Shown: positions 11,034-20,769 of the stretch, piece after piece
Layout of the letters: every line of letters starts with the position of its first letter
Position numbering within the stretch: position 1 is the stretch's first letter
Source of the DNA: Guyanagaster necrorhizus
Taxonomy: Eukaryota; Basidiomycota; Agaricomycetes; Agaricales; Physalacriaceae
Assembly (NCBI RefSeq): GCF_019112545.1
Contig: NW_025064925.1
Coordinates: 1-31,179 of the forward strand
DNA length: 31,179 nt
Direction of reading: 5' to 3'
The notes under the pieces: generated by a model
Told to the model about the DNA's origin: nothing
The model's database searches: none
The model's input: the letters and a program-made list of their open reading frames with translations, nothing else
Made by a program: the position numbers and the translations under genes

Positions 11034-12812
11034 ATGGCCTCACCAGCGAAAGTCCAAAAGGAGCCGCTTCATTGGTTTAGCCTCAGCGATGAAATTTCAA
11101 AATCAGACCAGGCAAAGATAGTGAGTTGGCAGAAATCATACAAGGAAGCCCGACAGTAACAGAATTACAGGTCAAGGATGCGCATTGCCGATATCAGAGT
11201 CTTACCGAGGTTACCATTTCCGTTATTGACGAGATCGACACAACAGAGTTGCCCTCCAAGTGTTAGAGCAGCATGTTTACACTGGTGGAAAGCCGGTCAT
11301 CCCATAATCTCTCGCTGACACTCCCTGTGCCAGCCTCGGGGTTGATGGGCTCCTAGAGAGGCTCAATACCGCACTCGGCACCTCCTATACCCTGGACTCC
11401 CCATCTCTGTCCTCCCGTTTCTCCAAAAAGTTCTGCTCTGCCCTTCGAATCCCTCACACATCATCTTTGTACTTGATTCTGAGATCCTGCACTACTAGCA
11501 ACTACGACTTTGGCATCGCATACGCCCGTCTCCGATGTAGATGGTACGGCGACACAACCCACGTCAAAGATACATGGCGTTCCCACGAATCCCGAGACAA
11601 GGCGATATGAAAGGTCGTGCAGATCAATAAGCGCATCACTAGCTCCTCCGTACCTCCTCGATACCTTTGGGACCTGTATATCAATCGGGTCGTTCCGTGG
11701 TGGATTGCGTACGAATGGCACTGGGGCGTATCACATGCTTGGATGGATGAGAAGGACCGCGTCAGTGTATGGTCCCCCACCAATGGACGGGCATGGCCCG
11801 TGCCCATCCCTAAAGACGCAGATTTCAACCTCATTCGCATCGAGCTGCTCAATCTTGGAGCAGAGTAGGTATGGCTGGACGTGCTCTGTTCGAGGCAGGC
11901 CGGCGGGCCGAGCGAGGATCTGCGTGCGAAAGAGTGGGAGCTGGACTTTCCTACCATTGGGAGTGTGTACCTGATGTCCAGACAGGTGGTGTGCTACTTT
12001 AGCGGACTGGGGAGGCCGTTGAGTTTAAACATTGACCTAGAGGTGATCGGAGCTGGTTTAGGAGCGCGTGGACGCTGTAGGACATGAAGGAGGACTATAT
12101 TATTGGTGGGAAAACAAGCGGTGAAAGAAGTGCGGAGGAATATAAGCAGATAATGCTCCAGCAGCTGTCGGTGCTCAGGACCATCACCGGTACAGGCAAC
12201 AAAAGTGTGCTCGACGTCCTGTCGTATATGCAGAAACTTGCCTCGACGAATCCCGTGGATAGGATCGCGGGGATGACGTATCTCGTATCTACGAATAAGA
12301 TACTGGCGTACTACGAGAAACGGACTGAGGAGGACGCGTGGACGGGGTTGGTAGATGAACTACATGCGCAGCTCCGGGCGGATATGTTCTTCCTTTATCC
12401 TAAGCCTGGGGATGGAAATGCACGGTGGAGGCTGTCTTGGAACCAGGCCATGGATGAGGCGCTCCTGCCTAATGAGGACGAGCTCCGCGATCGGGCTCCG
12501 TGGGATAACACATACACGGGCCCGTGTATTGAGGAGGGTGAGGTACGGGGATTGGGAGGAGAAGGAGAGCTGGTCGTCGAAGGGGTCTCGCGGCCGTCCA
12601 AGATCGTTGCCGACCATGCGTACCCGATACCCTGGGGATCGTACACGCTGATGGGCGGTGAAACTCCTAGTATGATGTTTTGGGTGGTGGGGCGATATAG
12701 GAAAGGGATGTTTGAGAAGGTGTCAGTGGTCCGGGTGCTTGATAATGAGGAACGGGAGGCACTGGAGAGATCGGGGGTCGTGAAGGAGAAGATTGAAGTG
12801 GGTCTGTGGTGA
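11034..12812 (+). pseudogene. HET-domain (heterokaryon incompatibility) protein, multiply broken
   Basis: A likely start ATG at 11034 is followed by a 50-nt intron at 11121-11170, then text matching the agaricomycete HET-domain family: TLGTSYTL-like near 11375, NYDFGIAYARLR near 11502, WGVSHAWMDEKDR near 11725, NLGAE-stop-VWLDVLC near 11860, DLRAKEWELDFPTIG near 11920, VVCYFSGLGRPLS near 11990, and a C-terminal open frame 12084-12812 with RWRLSWNQAMDEALLP and YPIPWGSYTLMGG. Lesions seen are an apparent 2-nt gain near 11239-11246, TAA 11305, TGA 11608, TAG 11866, an apparent 1-nt loss near 12041 and TAG 12078. HET domains trigger cell death on non-self fusion; this copy cannot make a complete protein. 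Confidence 0.8.
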
Positions 12813-13652
12813 TGGATGTCTGTTTTCGTGTTTCTGGACTCTCTGGAGAGTACGTAACTTCTCTGCTTAAAAACGCCATTCTTTCAAAGGGTGAGATCCG
12901 ATGTTTTCCTTGTTGCGCCTTCTGATATAGCATCTTCTGATATTTTGGCAAAGACAATGATAATAACCATCGACATCAAAGATCTGACTGTACATGAATC
13001 GCTGGCGCGGCATGTACTCGGTCCCGGCTGTCTCTTTATTTCGTGTTAGCATATAAATGCAAACGTGAATTTTCTGTTGTCTCCATAATTTACCGGCAGT
13101 AGTTAGTCTCTGAAACTCGATGATCTCATTCTTCTGTACAAAGACTCCGATGCTGGGGGAAACTGTGGCTTACGCTGCGAACTCCAATCAACGCAGAGCC
13201 CTAACTCACTGGCGTCCTTGTGCTACGTCTCATATGGACATTTCTGCCACGGATTCTCTTCGGTATGTGACTGCAAAGCATTTCTTCCTTGGCTTTGGTC
13301 TATTTTCGCAAGGTAATAACGCCGAATACTTATATCGACGGGTTACAAACGTATCGTTCCAGGAATTCTGGGATAATCACTGGAGGGGATGTGCTCATCC
13401 CTATGAATCTGCCGCCCATGGTTATGATGATGATATCCATGGGCGCAGAGAAGTGAAAAATGCGGTTATAGCTTTGTGATTACAGAGGAATCTTACTTGA
13501 TTCTATCGCACGAAACCTATCACCTCCGAAGTCTTCGGACCCCCACCGCAGTATCGAAGTCAAACTTTCTTCCAGTTACTGACCACCGCTAGGACAGAAA
13601 AACGCTTCATTGACTATATTAACGGAAGGTTGTAAATTAAGAATTTGTATTA
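12813..13652. other. Intergenic region with one unassigned 119-aa frame
   Basis: The plus-strand frame 13120-13479 opens with ATG and reads TAKHFFLGFGLFSQGNN and SFQEFWDNHWRG. The second piece vaguely recalls the FWxxxWH region of wax-synthase-like proteins, but the histidine pattern is not kept, so I assign nothing. The remainder (12813-13119, 13480-13652) shows no gene. The downstream membrane-protein copy ends at 13653 on the opposite strand. Confidence 0.3.
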
Positions 13653-14910
13653 TTAGGAGTCCTTGGGTCTATCTCCTGAAATTATGGTTTGTATGTGATT
13701 GACTCTTGCTTCGTCTCGGCGAAGACTTCGGAATTCCTCTTGGTGGGCTTCGACATTGTCGGTGCGCGTGTCGGCGATCCTAGGTAGTCCTATCTCCATA
13801 TTTGTAACAGTTTCTTCAGCGGTGGAACGCTGCCATCTAATACTCTTGGTGCGTGCTCCGGTGGTATCTCGACGAGACTGTCCTCGACTGACGCCTATGA
13901 TGATCATAGAGAACTAAGGGATCTTGTCAACTTCACGCTGCGCGGCTGCCGAAGATAAGATACCTACGACGATGCCAATAGTAGGGCACTGGATGTCAAA
14001 GAGCAAGTAGGAAATGTAGCTTTCGAAACCCATAATGATTATTTGGGTTATGAGGACAGTGGTATAAACAGCGGCTAGGGAGGATTTATTAAGTATCAAA
14101 GACGGGATATGAGATATTCACATGGAAGCTAACCAGATTCTACGCCGAGAGCTATGACACCACTCAAGGGGTCAAGACCTTCTCTCGTCTCGTAGGATAC
14201 ATTACGGCGTGCCACCCAGATGCGAAAGGAGGAAGAGCATTAGTATGACGATTGGCAGTGCTTATAGATGCAAATGAGGTTAGCCGCCAGTGTCGCAGCA
14301 GCGAATGCAGTCGTTACATGAAGCAAATATCGAAAAGTCGAAGAAGAATTCGCCATGACGACCAAGAAGTAAATTCCCATTGCTGAGGAAGGCGAAAGAT
14401 TAGACAAATCCTGAGGACTCAATAGTATTCCTTACCAATGTCCGCGGCAAAGAGTAGCAGAGGGATAACTATTATCAGATTTTTCTGCATCCAGACGATA
14501 TATGTGCGGTAGACCTATTTCAGTGTGAATTAGCTCCTTGCTGGAAACGAATAAAATTGCAGGAGTCCTACAAGGAAGGCATCGGCGACGATTGTGGTCA
14601 GGACCCATGGCGTATTTTCGACGAGGCTCCAGGCGGACCAGGGCGGATGTAAATTGAGAACGCCATACGTGCCTACGTGAAATATACCGATCATAGTGCC
14701 AATAATAGTTGCCATACAGCGCTGGAAACAACCTCAGAAACTCGCAGACGAGATGAGATACAGAACGAACCCAAGTTATAAGAAAGAACAAAGCAACATG
14801 GGTACCTAGGAGGTACATGTGCGACCGCTTTGTTTTGTAGCGGTGATACAGAACCACGCTACAATAATAGGCGATCACAGTCTATAGGCCGGATTATGCG
14901 CAGTGGTCAT
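13653..14910 (-). pseudogene. Seven-transmembrane protein, broken tandem copy B
   Basis: This is a clear duplicate of the gene at 15182-16515. Recognisable exons on the minus strand are at about 14572-14878, 14436-14514 (79 nt), 14266-14382 (117 nt), 14134-14222, 13968-14074 (107 nt) and 13653-13913; three have exactly the length of the intact copy. Breaks: from ATG 14910 the first exon, first intron and junction have collapsed, so the frame hits TGA at once; one extra C near 14733 shifts exon 2 (compare TTTCCAGCG here with CTTCAGCG in copy A); the intron-4 donor GT is AT; and a deletion of roughly 25-30 nt removes its acceptor and the start of exon 5. The C-terminal tail is still open. It is non-functional as a whole, though a shorter transcript is conceivable. 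Confidence 0.85.
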
Positions 14911-15181
14911 CGTTCATGGAGAGAAGTGGAAGAAGTGCTGGTGGCCATTCATGTCAGTATCAATGTCCACGGAGAATACTTAGCCATGTGTGATGATCTT
15001 CGATCGACTCAAAACTTCACGAGTACGAATCAGTCCTCGGCCGATCCCAGTGATAGAAATGTAGTACAAGATCATGTTTGGCGCCAGATCGGGCAAATTT
15101 ATTCCTAATTCATTGGGCAACTTAACAATTATTATTGCTTAGAATATATATGAGTATCTAAGTCTATATAACTTGAAAGAA

Positions 15182-16515
15182 TTACGGTTTGTATCCTGAT
15201 GACTCAAAATTCGTCTTCGTCGAGACTTTGGGGCCCTCGTGCTGAGCTTCGACATCGCTACGCGTGACGTTGATTGTCTGGAGCCTGATCTGTACACTTT
15301 CTTCCGTGCTGGAATGGCGCCATGCAATAGTACCATCGGTACTTTCGCTGGTATCTCCCTGCGCTTGTCCTCGACTGACGCGAATAATGATCATCGAGAA
15401 CTAAGAGATTGAGTAAACTTCAAAATGTAGAGAAAAATAGCCGGGGGTACATACGACAATGCCGATAATAGGGGACTGGATGTCGAAGAGCACGTCGTAA
15501 ACGGCGCTGCCGACACCCAGAGCGATAATTTCCGCTATAAGTACAACAGTGTAAATAGCGGCTAATATGGTGCTTAATGAGCATCACGGTCAGAAGATGT
15601 GAGGTTTACATTTGGAAACCTACCAGATTCTACGATGAGCTTTACGACACCACTCAAGGGGTCGAGACCTTCTCTTGTCAAGCCGGACATGTTGCTGCGT
15701 ACCCTCCAGATGCGAAGCGAAATAAGAACTGCCCAGGGAAAACGTATGAGATGAGCATTAGTATGGCACCAGGCAATGCGCACCGGTGCAAATCAGGTTA
15801 GCCGCCAAAGTCGCCGCGGCAAAGGCAGCCGTCAGATGGATCAAGTGTGCAAGAGTCGTCTTGGAACTCGCCATGCCGACTAAGAGGAAAATTGCCGCTC
15901 CTGCGTAAGGCCAAAGATTAGACAAAGCTTGATAATTGAACACTATTCCTCACCAAAATCCACGACAAAAAGTAATAGAGGAATGGCTACTATGAGATAA
16001 TTCTGCGACCAGACGATGTACGTGCGATAAACCTGTTTCGGCAGGAGTTAGCCACCCACAAAAACGACGAGGATGTTGGGACTCTTACAATGAAGGCATC
16101 TGCAACGATTACGCTCATGATCCACGGCGTGTTTTCAACGAGACTCCAGGCAGACCAAGTCGGGTGTAAATTTATAGTGCCATCCGGGGATATGTGGAAT
16201 ATGCCGTGGAGACTACGAGCCATGTTTGCTATACAGCGCTGAAGCAACCTCAACAACTCGCAGACGAGATGAGAAGTGGAACGAACCCAATTTATCAGAA
16301 GAAACAGAGCAATATGGGTGCCCAGGAGGTACATGTGCAACCGCTTTATTTTGTAGCGGTGATACATGACGACGCTACAATGATAGGCGACCACATTATA
16401 CGCGCCTAGAGGATATATTCAATATAAATAACTGAGAGCAAGGATAAAGAAGGGTACCAAACAGGAATGTCGAAAGGTAGGCTCCAATGTAGGCCGCATC
16501 GCGAGGAGCGACCAT
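15182..16515 (-). CDS. Seven-transmembrane fungal membrane protein, intact copy A
   Basis: I resolve seven exons on the minus strand: 16458-16515, 16089-16405, 15954-16032, 15784-15900, 15624-15728, 15455-15561 and 15182-15400. All introns are 52-62 nt with GT..AG ends, and all phases fit, giving 333 aa from ATG 16515 (MVAPRDAAYIGAY). Seven hydrophobic segments follow in order, including MYLLGTHIALFLL, VADAFIVYRTYIVW, NYLIVAIPLLLFVV, AAFAAATLAANLICT and a last one running into RVSRGQ. A polar tail of about 70 residues ends the protein. It belongs to a large agaricomycete family of multi-pass proteins of unknown function, with the motif YRTYIVW after the third segment. The broken copy lies about 270 bp downstream on the same strand. 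Confidence 0.88.
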
Positions 16516-16630
16516 CGTTCATAGGGAGCGCTGGAAGAGTTGCTGATGGCCGTGCATGTCTCACTGTCGCAAAAATTTCCACGGAGGATAGTCATGTGTG
16601 ATGATCTTCGATCGACTGAATATGGGGACT
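16516..16630 (-). promoter_or_regulatory. Conserved upstream block of the seven-transmembrane genes
   Basis: About 100 bases directly upstream of the intact gene match those upstream of copy B (14911-15015), including the run TGTGATGATCTTCGATCGAC (16594-16613 here; 14990-15009 there). The duplicated unit therefore carried its proximal promoter. No TATA box is obvious; the shared block is a candidate control region or simply duplication history. Confidence 0.5.
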
Positions 16631-18319
16631 AGTATCTCATTTCACCAAAATGTATACCGTTCCCAAGAGGACAATGTTCGGAGAGTCGGAAAGCGCAGAG
16701 CCTTTGTCGTGAGTCCAATCCGTCTGAAAGGCATGGAATCGAAGAGTGAGTATACTGTATCATTTTCTCGGAAGGCCGTCCACGTCTGACATCCGATAGC
16801 GGTTCGGTACTCAAATCCTGATCTCATAATCCTTAAAGGGTTACAGACGTCGAGCACAGCCCGGTAAAATCGGAGAATGTAGACGGTGATAGCAGAACTT
16901 CTTCAGAAAGGCAAGTGTGGAAATTGACTTCCTTGCAAGGAAAGGGGATTGAAGCAGTCAATTGGAAAATACGGAATGCAAAGGGAAGGAGAAACCCGAA
17001 AACTTCTCCGATCAATCAATCATCATGTAGGTCCAGGTCTGGTCCTCTGCACGTGCTTTATCTTCCCCTCTCTATTCAGTTCACCGGACCGAGGAACAGG
17101 AACTGAACGTTGTGAGCAGTCCAAGCTTGCGAGGGCAGCACACATAAGGTGCTGAGTAAGCAAGCGAGCGAGATGTCTCAAACTCTCTCGCTCCAGTGCC
17201 AAAATTCGCTACGGCGAAGTCTGCGACTTGTATTCAGTTACTCTCAATGCTTATTTGCTTCATCTCTTCTCTTTCACTGACGCCCCGCTCCGATGGTGCT
17301 GCGACTGAAACCTTGGACCCTGGTATATGACTGACGAGAAGCCTTGAAACGATGAGATGGACAAAATGCGAGCGAAGATGAGCAAAGAGGTAATGGAGAG
17401 AAACACCAGAAGGGCTCGAAGAAGAAAGGATGTGGAGCAAAAGAGAGGATCTCCGGAATGTCTCAGGATGAAGAAGATGAGTCCGAATTCGTCGTTCAAA
17501 CTGTGCAGAAAGCTGTCGAAGCCAAAGCGAAGTCTTCATACGGGCCTAGGACTATGGTTCCCTTGGCTCCCTTAGTTTGGCTTCCTGTATCTACCACTTC
17601 TATGGGTATTGCGCTTGGAACGATGTTCTTAGACGATAAGACCGAAAGGAATGTCGGGGCTTACAATTCTAATGACGCCACCTTTCACATCGGACCTGCA
17701 TACAATCACACGTACGCCGTGAACGGCGCGAGCAAGAGATTTAGTGTTCGCGAATCTCGATGTATCCAAAGCCCCTCCGGAGGACAATTTTTCTCGGGCG
17801 GATTTCCTGGAGTATTGCAACAAACCTTTGGATCTCTTCTATCTTTGGCGAACAGGACCTGGTCCGATGGTGTATAAACAACTAAAGATAACAACAGGAG
17901 GCCCAGTCTAGCGGCGAAGAAAGACCCAGGCGCTCACTGCCTTTCACGAAGACTACAAGGCTTTGCTTGTTCTTCGAATTCGCATGCCACTCTATGTTCC
18001 ACCCCAAATATCTGTGCCAACTACAGTATGACAACGACATTTTGCCATGCGTGGCCTACAAAATCGTATACAGCCACCATGTTTGAAGATGCAGGTCCTA
18101 GCGAGCACAAGCACACAGCTTGTCGCTGATGCTTCGGATTCTTACTAATGACGTCGTACTGCCAGCCTGACATGGAAAGCGATATTTAGGTGCTGCTCAC
18201 GGTGTCGCTGCAATTCTGTAGATTCCATATGTTTCTTTAATGATGGACTGAATGGCACTCCGCATGATGGTGCTGCAGGATGCCATGGCAATCTTATCTT
18301 GAGCACTTGATGTAAGAAT
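16631..18319. other. Region without a recognised gene
   Basis: The best open frame is plus-strand 17458-17877: 139 aa from a true ATG, with an acidic start (MSQDEEDESEFV) and then a mixed sequence without a known motif. Overlapping minus-strand frames (17234-17539) are equally anonymous. Composition is ordinary with normal CpG. 17878-18319 is gene-free by eye. A small or lineage-specific gene at 17458 is possible but unsupported. Confidence 0.25.
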
Positions 18320-18585
18320 TAGACAAGCTAGGCGCTGCTGCTTTCAAACATCCAGAGCTGCGAGAACGTGTACTCGTCAAGCTTTAGGGTCCCTATTTCA
18401 GAGTGTTCGTCCACTCGATGTTGGATGATTGGCATGAGGTTCTCAACGAAGAGGTTTTTACCTTCCGAGAACATCTTGCCATCGCTTTCCAATTTCTCAA
18501 TGACAAGACTTTGACTTCGTATTTGAGACGAGCGAAGGATCAGAGGGTCCGCACTACTACCATTGTTCTACGTGACCAAGCCTAA
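18320..18585 (+). pseudogene. Mio/SEA4-like relic, internal fragment
   Basis: After an acceptor-like AATTAG the frame reads LGAAAFKHPELRERVLVKL, then TAG at 18385, then SMLDDWHEVLNEEVFTFREH and LAIAFQFLNDKTLTSYLRR to a TAA. The text LAIAxxFLxDKxLTSYLRR matches, from memory of the family, the helical region before the C-terminal zinc domains of Mio/SEA4, a subunit of the SEA (GATOR2) complex that controls TORC1. The TAG fits a CAG-to-TAG change. The expected continuation (about 100 residues) does not follow; its C-terminal end turns up about 1.1 kb downstream. Confidence 0.55.
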
Positions 18586-19680
18586 AAGCAGTTCAAAATG
18601 GCTTTCGCGTGATTCTTCCTTGACTCCCTGCTGTCGCTCTACTCTCCTCGAGCTTGTATGCCATCTAACGCGAGTTGGTTCCGGCTCTACGGAGGATACT
18701 TCATCCTCCTAATCTTCATCCTCATCCTCCTCCTCGTCGTTCTCGTCGTCATCGTCCTCCTCCTCTTCTTCTCTCCCCACTTCACAGAGAAAAACTCCGC
18801 CTCCAAATGGGTCTGGTCAAACAACTGCGCTCTTCTGTGCAGAGCACTCCGCTCAGTAATCACTCCCAAAGTGTGAATCCCGCAGCCAATGCGGATTATC
18901 TTGTGGGAGATTTCGAGCGGTACATCGGTAGAAGACCTCAGAAACCGCGTTTTCATGTCCGCCGACCACTATTTCACCAGTATTCTCCATCTTCCTCGCC
19001 ACTGGCGGACCAATGGCGAGATAAAATCTCAAATCAAAGGTCTTAAAGACGACGCTGTATTCAAGATTCATGAAAAAACCTACGTTACATTATGCAAGAA
19101 GCGCAAACCTGGGGAAGTTTTCTGTCATCCCCACGGTTTGATGTGTAACAGCGCGTTCAACTTCTCGGTGCCACTGAAGACTCTGCACTCGGTATTTATT
19201 GACAACACGTGAAGCTGGTTGACGGTAGTTCGGGAAAGAACGTCCCTGATACCTTGCATGTTCTTAGCGCCATGTTCACATGAAAGACAAAGGCCCACAG
19301 AATAACTTTTCTTGGGCACAAGCAATGCATTGGCAGGAATCCAAGCCTAAGGTATACTATCTCCACGCGGGGACCGATGTTCTAACAGCTGGCAGCAAAG
19401 ATCCTCAGAGAAAAAGTGCTGGGAAAAACCACCGTACATCGAAACCCTGGGAGCATCCTAACCCCGTAAAGTCGCGCACGAGCTCCGCCTCGAACAAGCG
19501 TCGTTCGGAAGATGACACTTGTGTCCGCTCCAAGTATCTACGCTCTGGAACGACGCGCGAAGTTTCGGAGGCCAGGAAAAGGACAGAGCAATCGGCGTCA
19601 TTCAGTTCTGTAAAAGGGAGCGTGCCAGGAGATGGAACAAAGGAAGAAGCAAAAGAGTCCCGAGCCCGACATGCAATCCG
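18586..19680 (+). other. Sequence separating the two Mio/SEA4 relic pieces, with a pyrimidine-rich repeat
   Basis: About 1.1 kb lies where roughly 100-150 nt of coding sequence would be expected. It holds a low-complexity run at about 18701-18778 made of TCC, TCG and TCA triplets. Read forward it would encode a hydrophobic stretch (LILILLLVVLVVIVLLLFF); read in reverse, a Lys/Arg-rich one. A frame at 18889-19212 (107 aa) and the N-terminal two-fifths of the frame at 19280-20164 show no family I know. It may be an insertion or diverged intron sequence. Confidence 0.4.
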
Positions 19681-20020
19681 GCTGCAGTGTAGTCGTTACG
19701 CCCTCTGCATGCTATCTAGCGCAAGCTTTCCGACGCACTGCATTGGTGCCGTAATAAATTTCGGTGGTTGGATGCCTACTGAGACCTTCTCGATGGGTTC
19801 AAACCCTTCTACCATCAGATGGATTTTGATATCAGCCGTGGTCGCCTCATCCAGGGGGCAATTAAGGAAGGTTCCATGCCCTCATTGTGGTCGTTCCTTG
19901 CCCCGATGTTCTGTTTGTCTTATGACTCTGAACGTCATTCCCGACGGCGCTCAGAATGTGGACCCTACGAACGCGCAAGTCTTATCGATTGGGTTAAGGC
20001 TTACCCCAATTACTTATGAT
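19681..20020 (+). pseudogene. Mio/SEA4-like relic, C-terminal zinc region
   Basis: One frame gives ALCMLSSASF (about 19700). A second gives FRWLDAY, TGA at 19780, then DLLDGFKPFYHQMDFD and ISRGRLIQGAIKEG. The first frame then resumes with CPHCGRSLPRCSVCLMTL and VIPDGAQN. The CPHC..LPRCSVCLM signature is the C-terminal zinc-binding region of Mio-family SEA/GATOR2 subunits. Between IQGAIKEG and PCPHCGR the first zinc pair expected in the family is missing, implying a deletion with frame change. The final cysteine-rich tail is also not found downstream. The TGA fits an Arg CGA original. Confidence 0.7.
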
Positions 20021-20769
20021 CATACGAGATATATTGCGTGCATATCGAATAGGCAACCTCTTGTAGTATTCAACATATCTTCAAATGGATTAATGACCAT
20101 GAATTATAATTCTAGGACAGAAGTCGGATTCCAGAGGCATCCGGCTGTACTCGATGCTCTTTGAAAAAGCTTCGAGTGTTTTGGCGGTTGGGGAGCTCGT
20201 ATCCCTCTGGAATCTCACTCGCGAGGAAAATAAGGATTTCTCTCAACCCCCTTCTTATGTCCGTCAAATTCGGAAACGGCTTGGGTAGCTCCCACTTCGC
20301 TCTAGCACCGCTAAGCACGGAGAAGAATCATCGCACTCCCTGAGGCTCTCTATTATCATCGATAAAGATTGATGCAAACCATCTCTATCGCAATACATAA
20401 TGCGCGTTAAGCATGTTGTTTTAATCTATATCAATGGGAAAACATTAAAGATCAATGCTTGAGGGGGATCCTTGATCAAGAACCAACACCATGTGGGGTT
20501 TGGCGTCTTGCCACTTCAGGACTGGCTCAAGGGATTCTGCTCATCAAGACATCGAGCAGAATAAATTAGTCGTTCCTGCACCTTCACCGGTCAGGAGAAA
20601 CGTCTCGCAGTCTTGATACGTCCCAGATATTCTGGCCAGAGCCACTAACTACCTCTATATAGTAGATAGCCGATGTTCTCCCAGTACCCATCCCTTGGGC
20701 TCCCCGGTCTCCTCAAACAGGCTGATTCCTGATATCAATGCCCCATTGATCAGCTCCCCTCTGCCAACA
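20021..20769. other. Gene-poor interval
   Basis: A minus-strand frame at 20112-20318 reads KWELPKPFPNLTDIRRG and SEIPEGYELPNRQ, which looks protein-like, but I recognise no family and see no convincing start or splice partner. The rest (20340-20769) shows no gene, RNA or repeat that I can support. Confidence 0.3.

Noticed and set aside
11502..11957. 151-aa minus-strand ORF
   Set aside because: It is antisense to the HET pseudogene, with no motif.
12084..12812. Independent 242-aa gene
   Set aside because: It is the C-terminal part of the HET-domain gene; the codon run before its ATG continues the same family text through TAG 12078.
13540..13560. Short inverted repeat around CCGAAGTCTTCGG (13527-13539) as a terminator
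   Set aside because: It is a short palindrome in a eukaryotic intergenic region with no supporting context.
14432..14878. 148-aa minus-strand ORF as one complete protein
   Set aside because: Comparison with the intact paralogue shows that after about residue 50 it is out of frame because of one extra C, and it runs through an intron.
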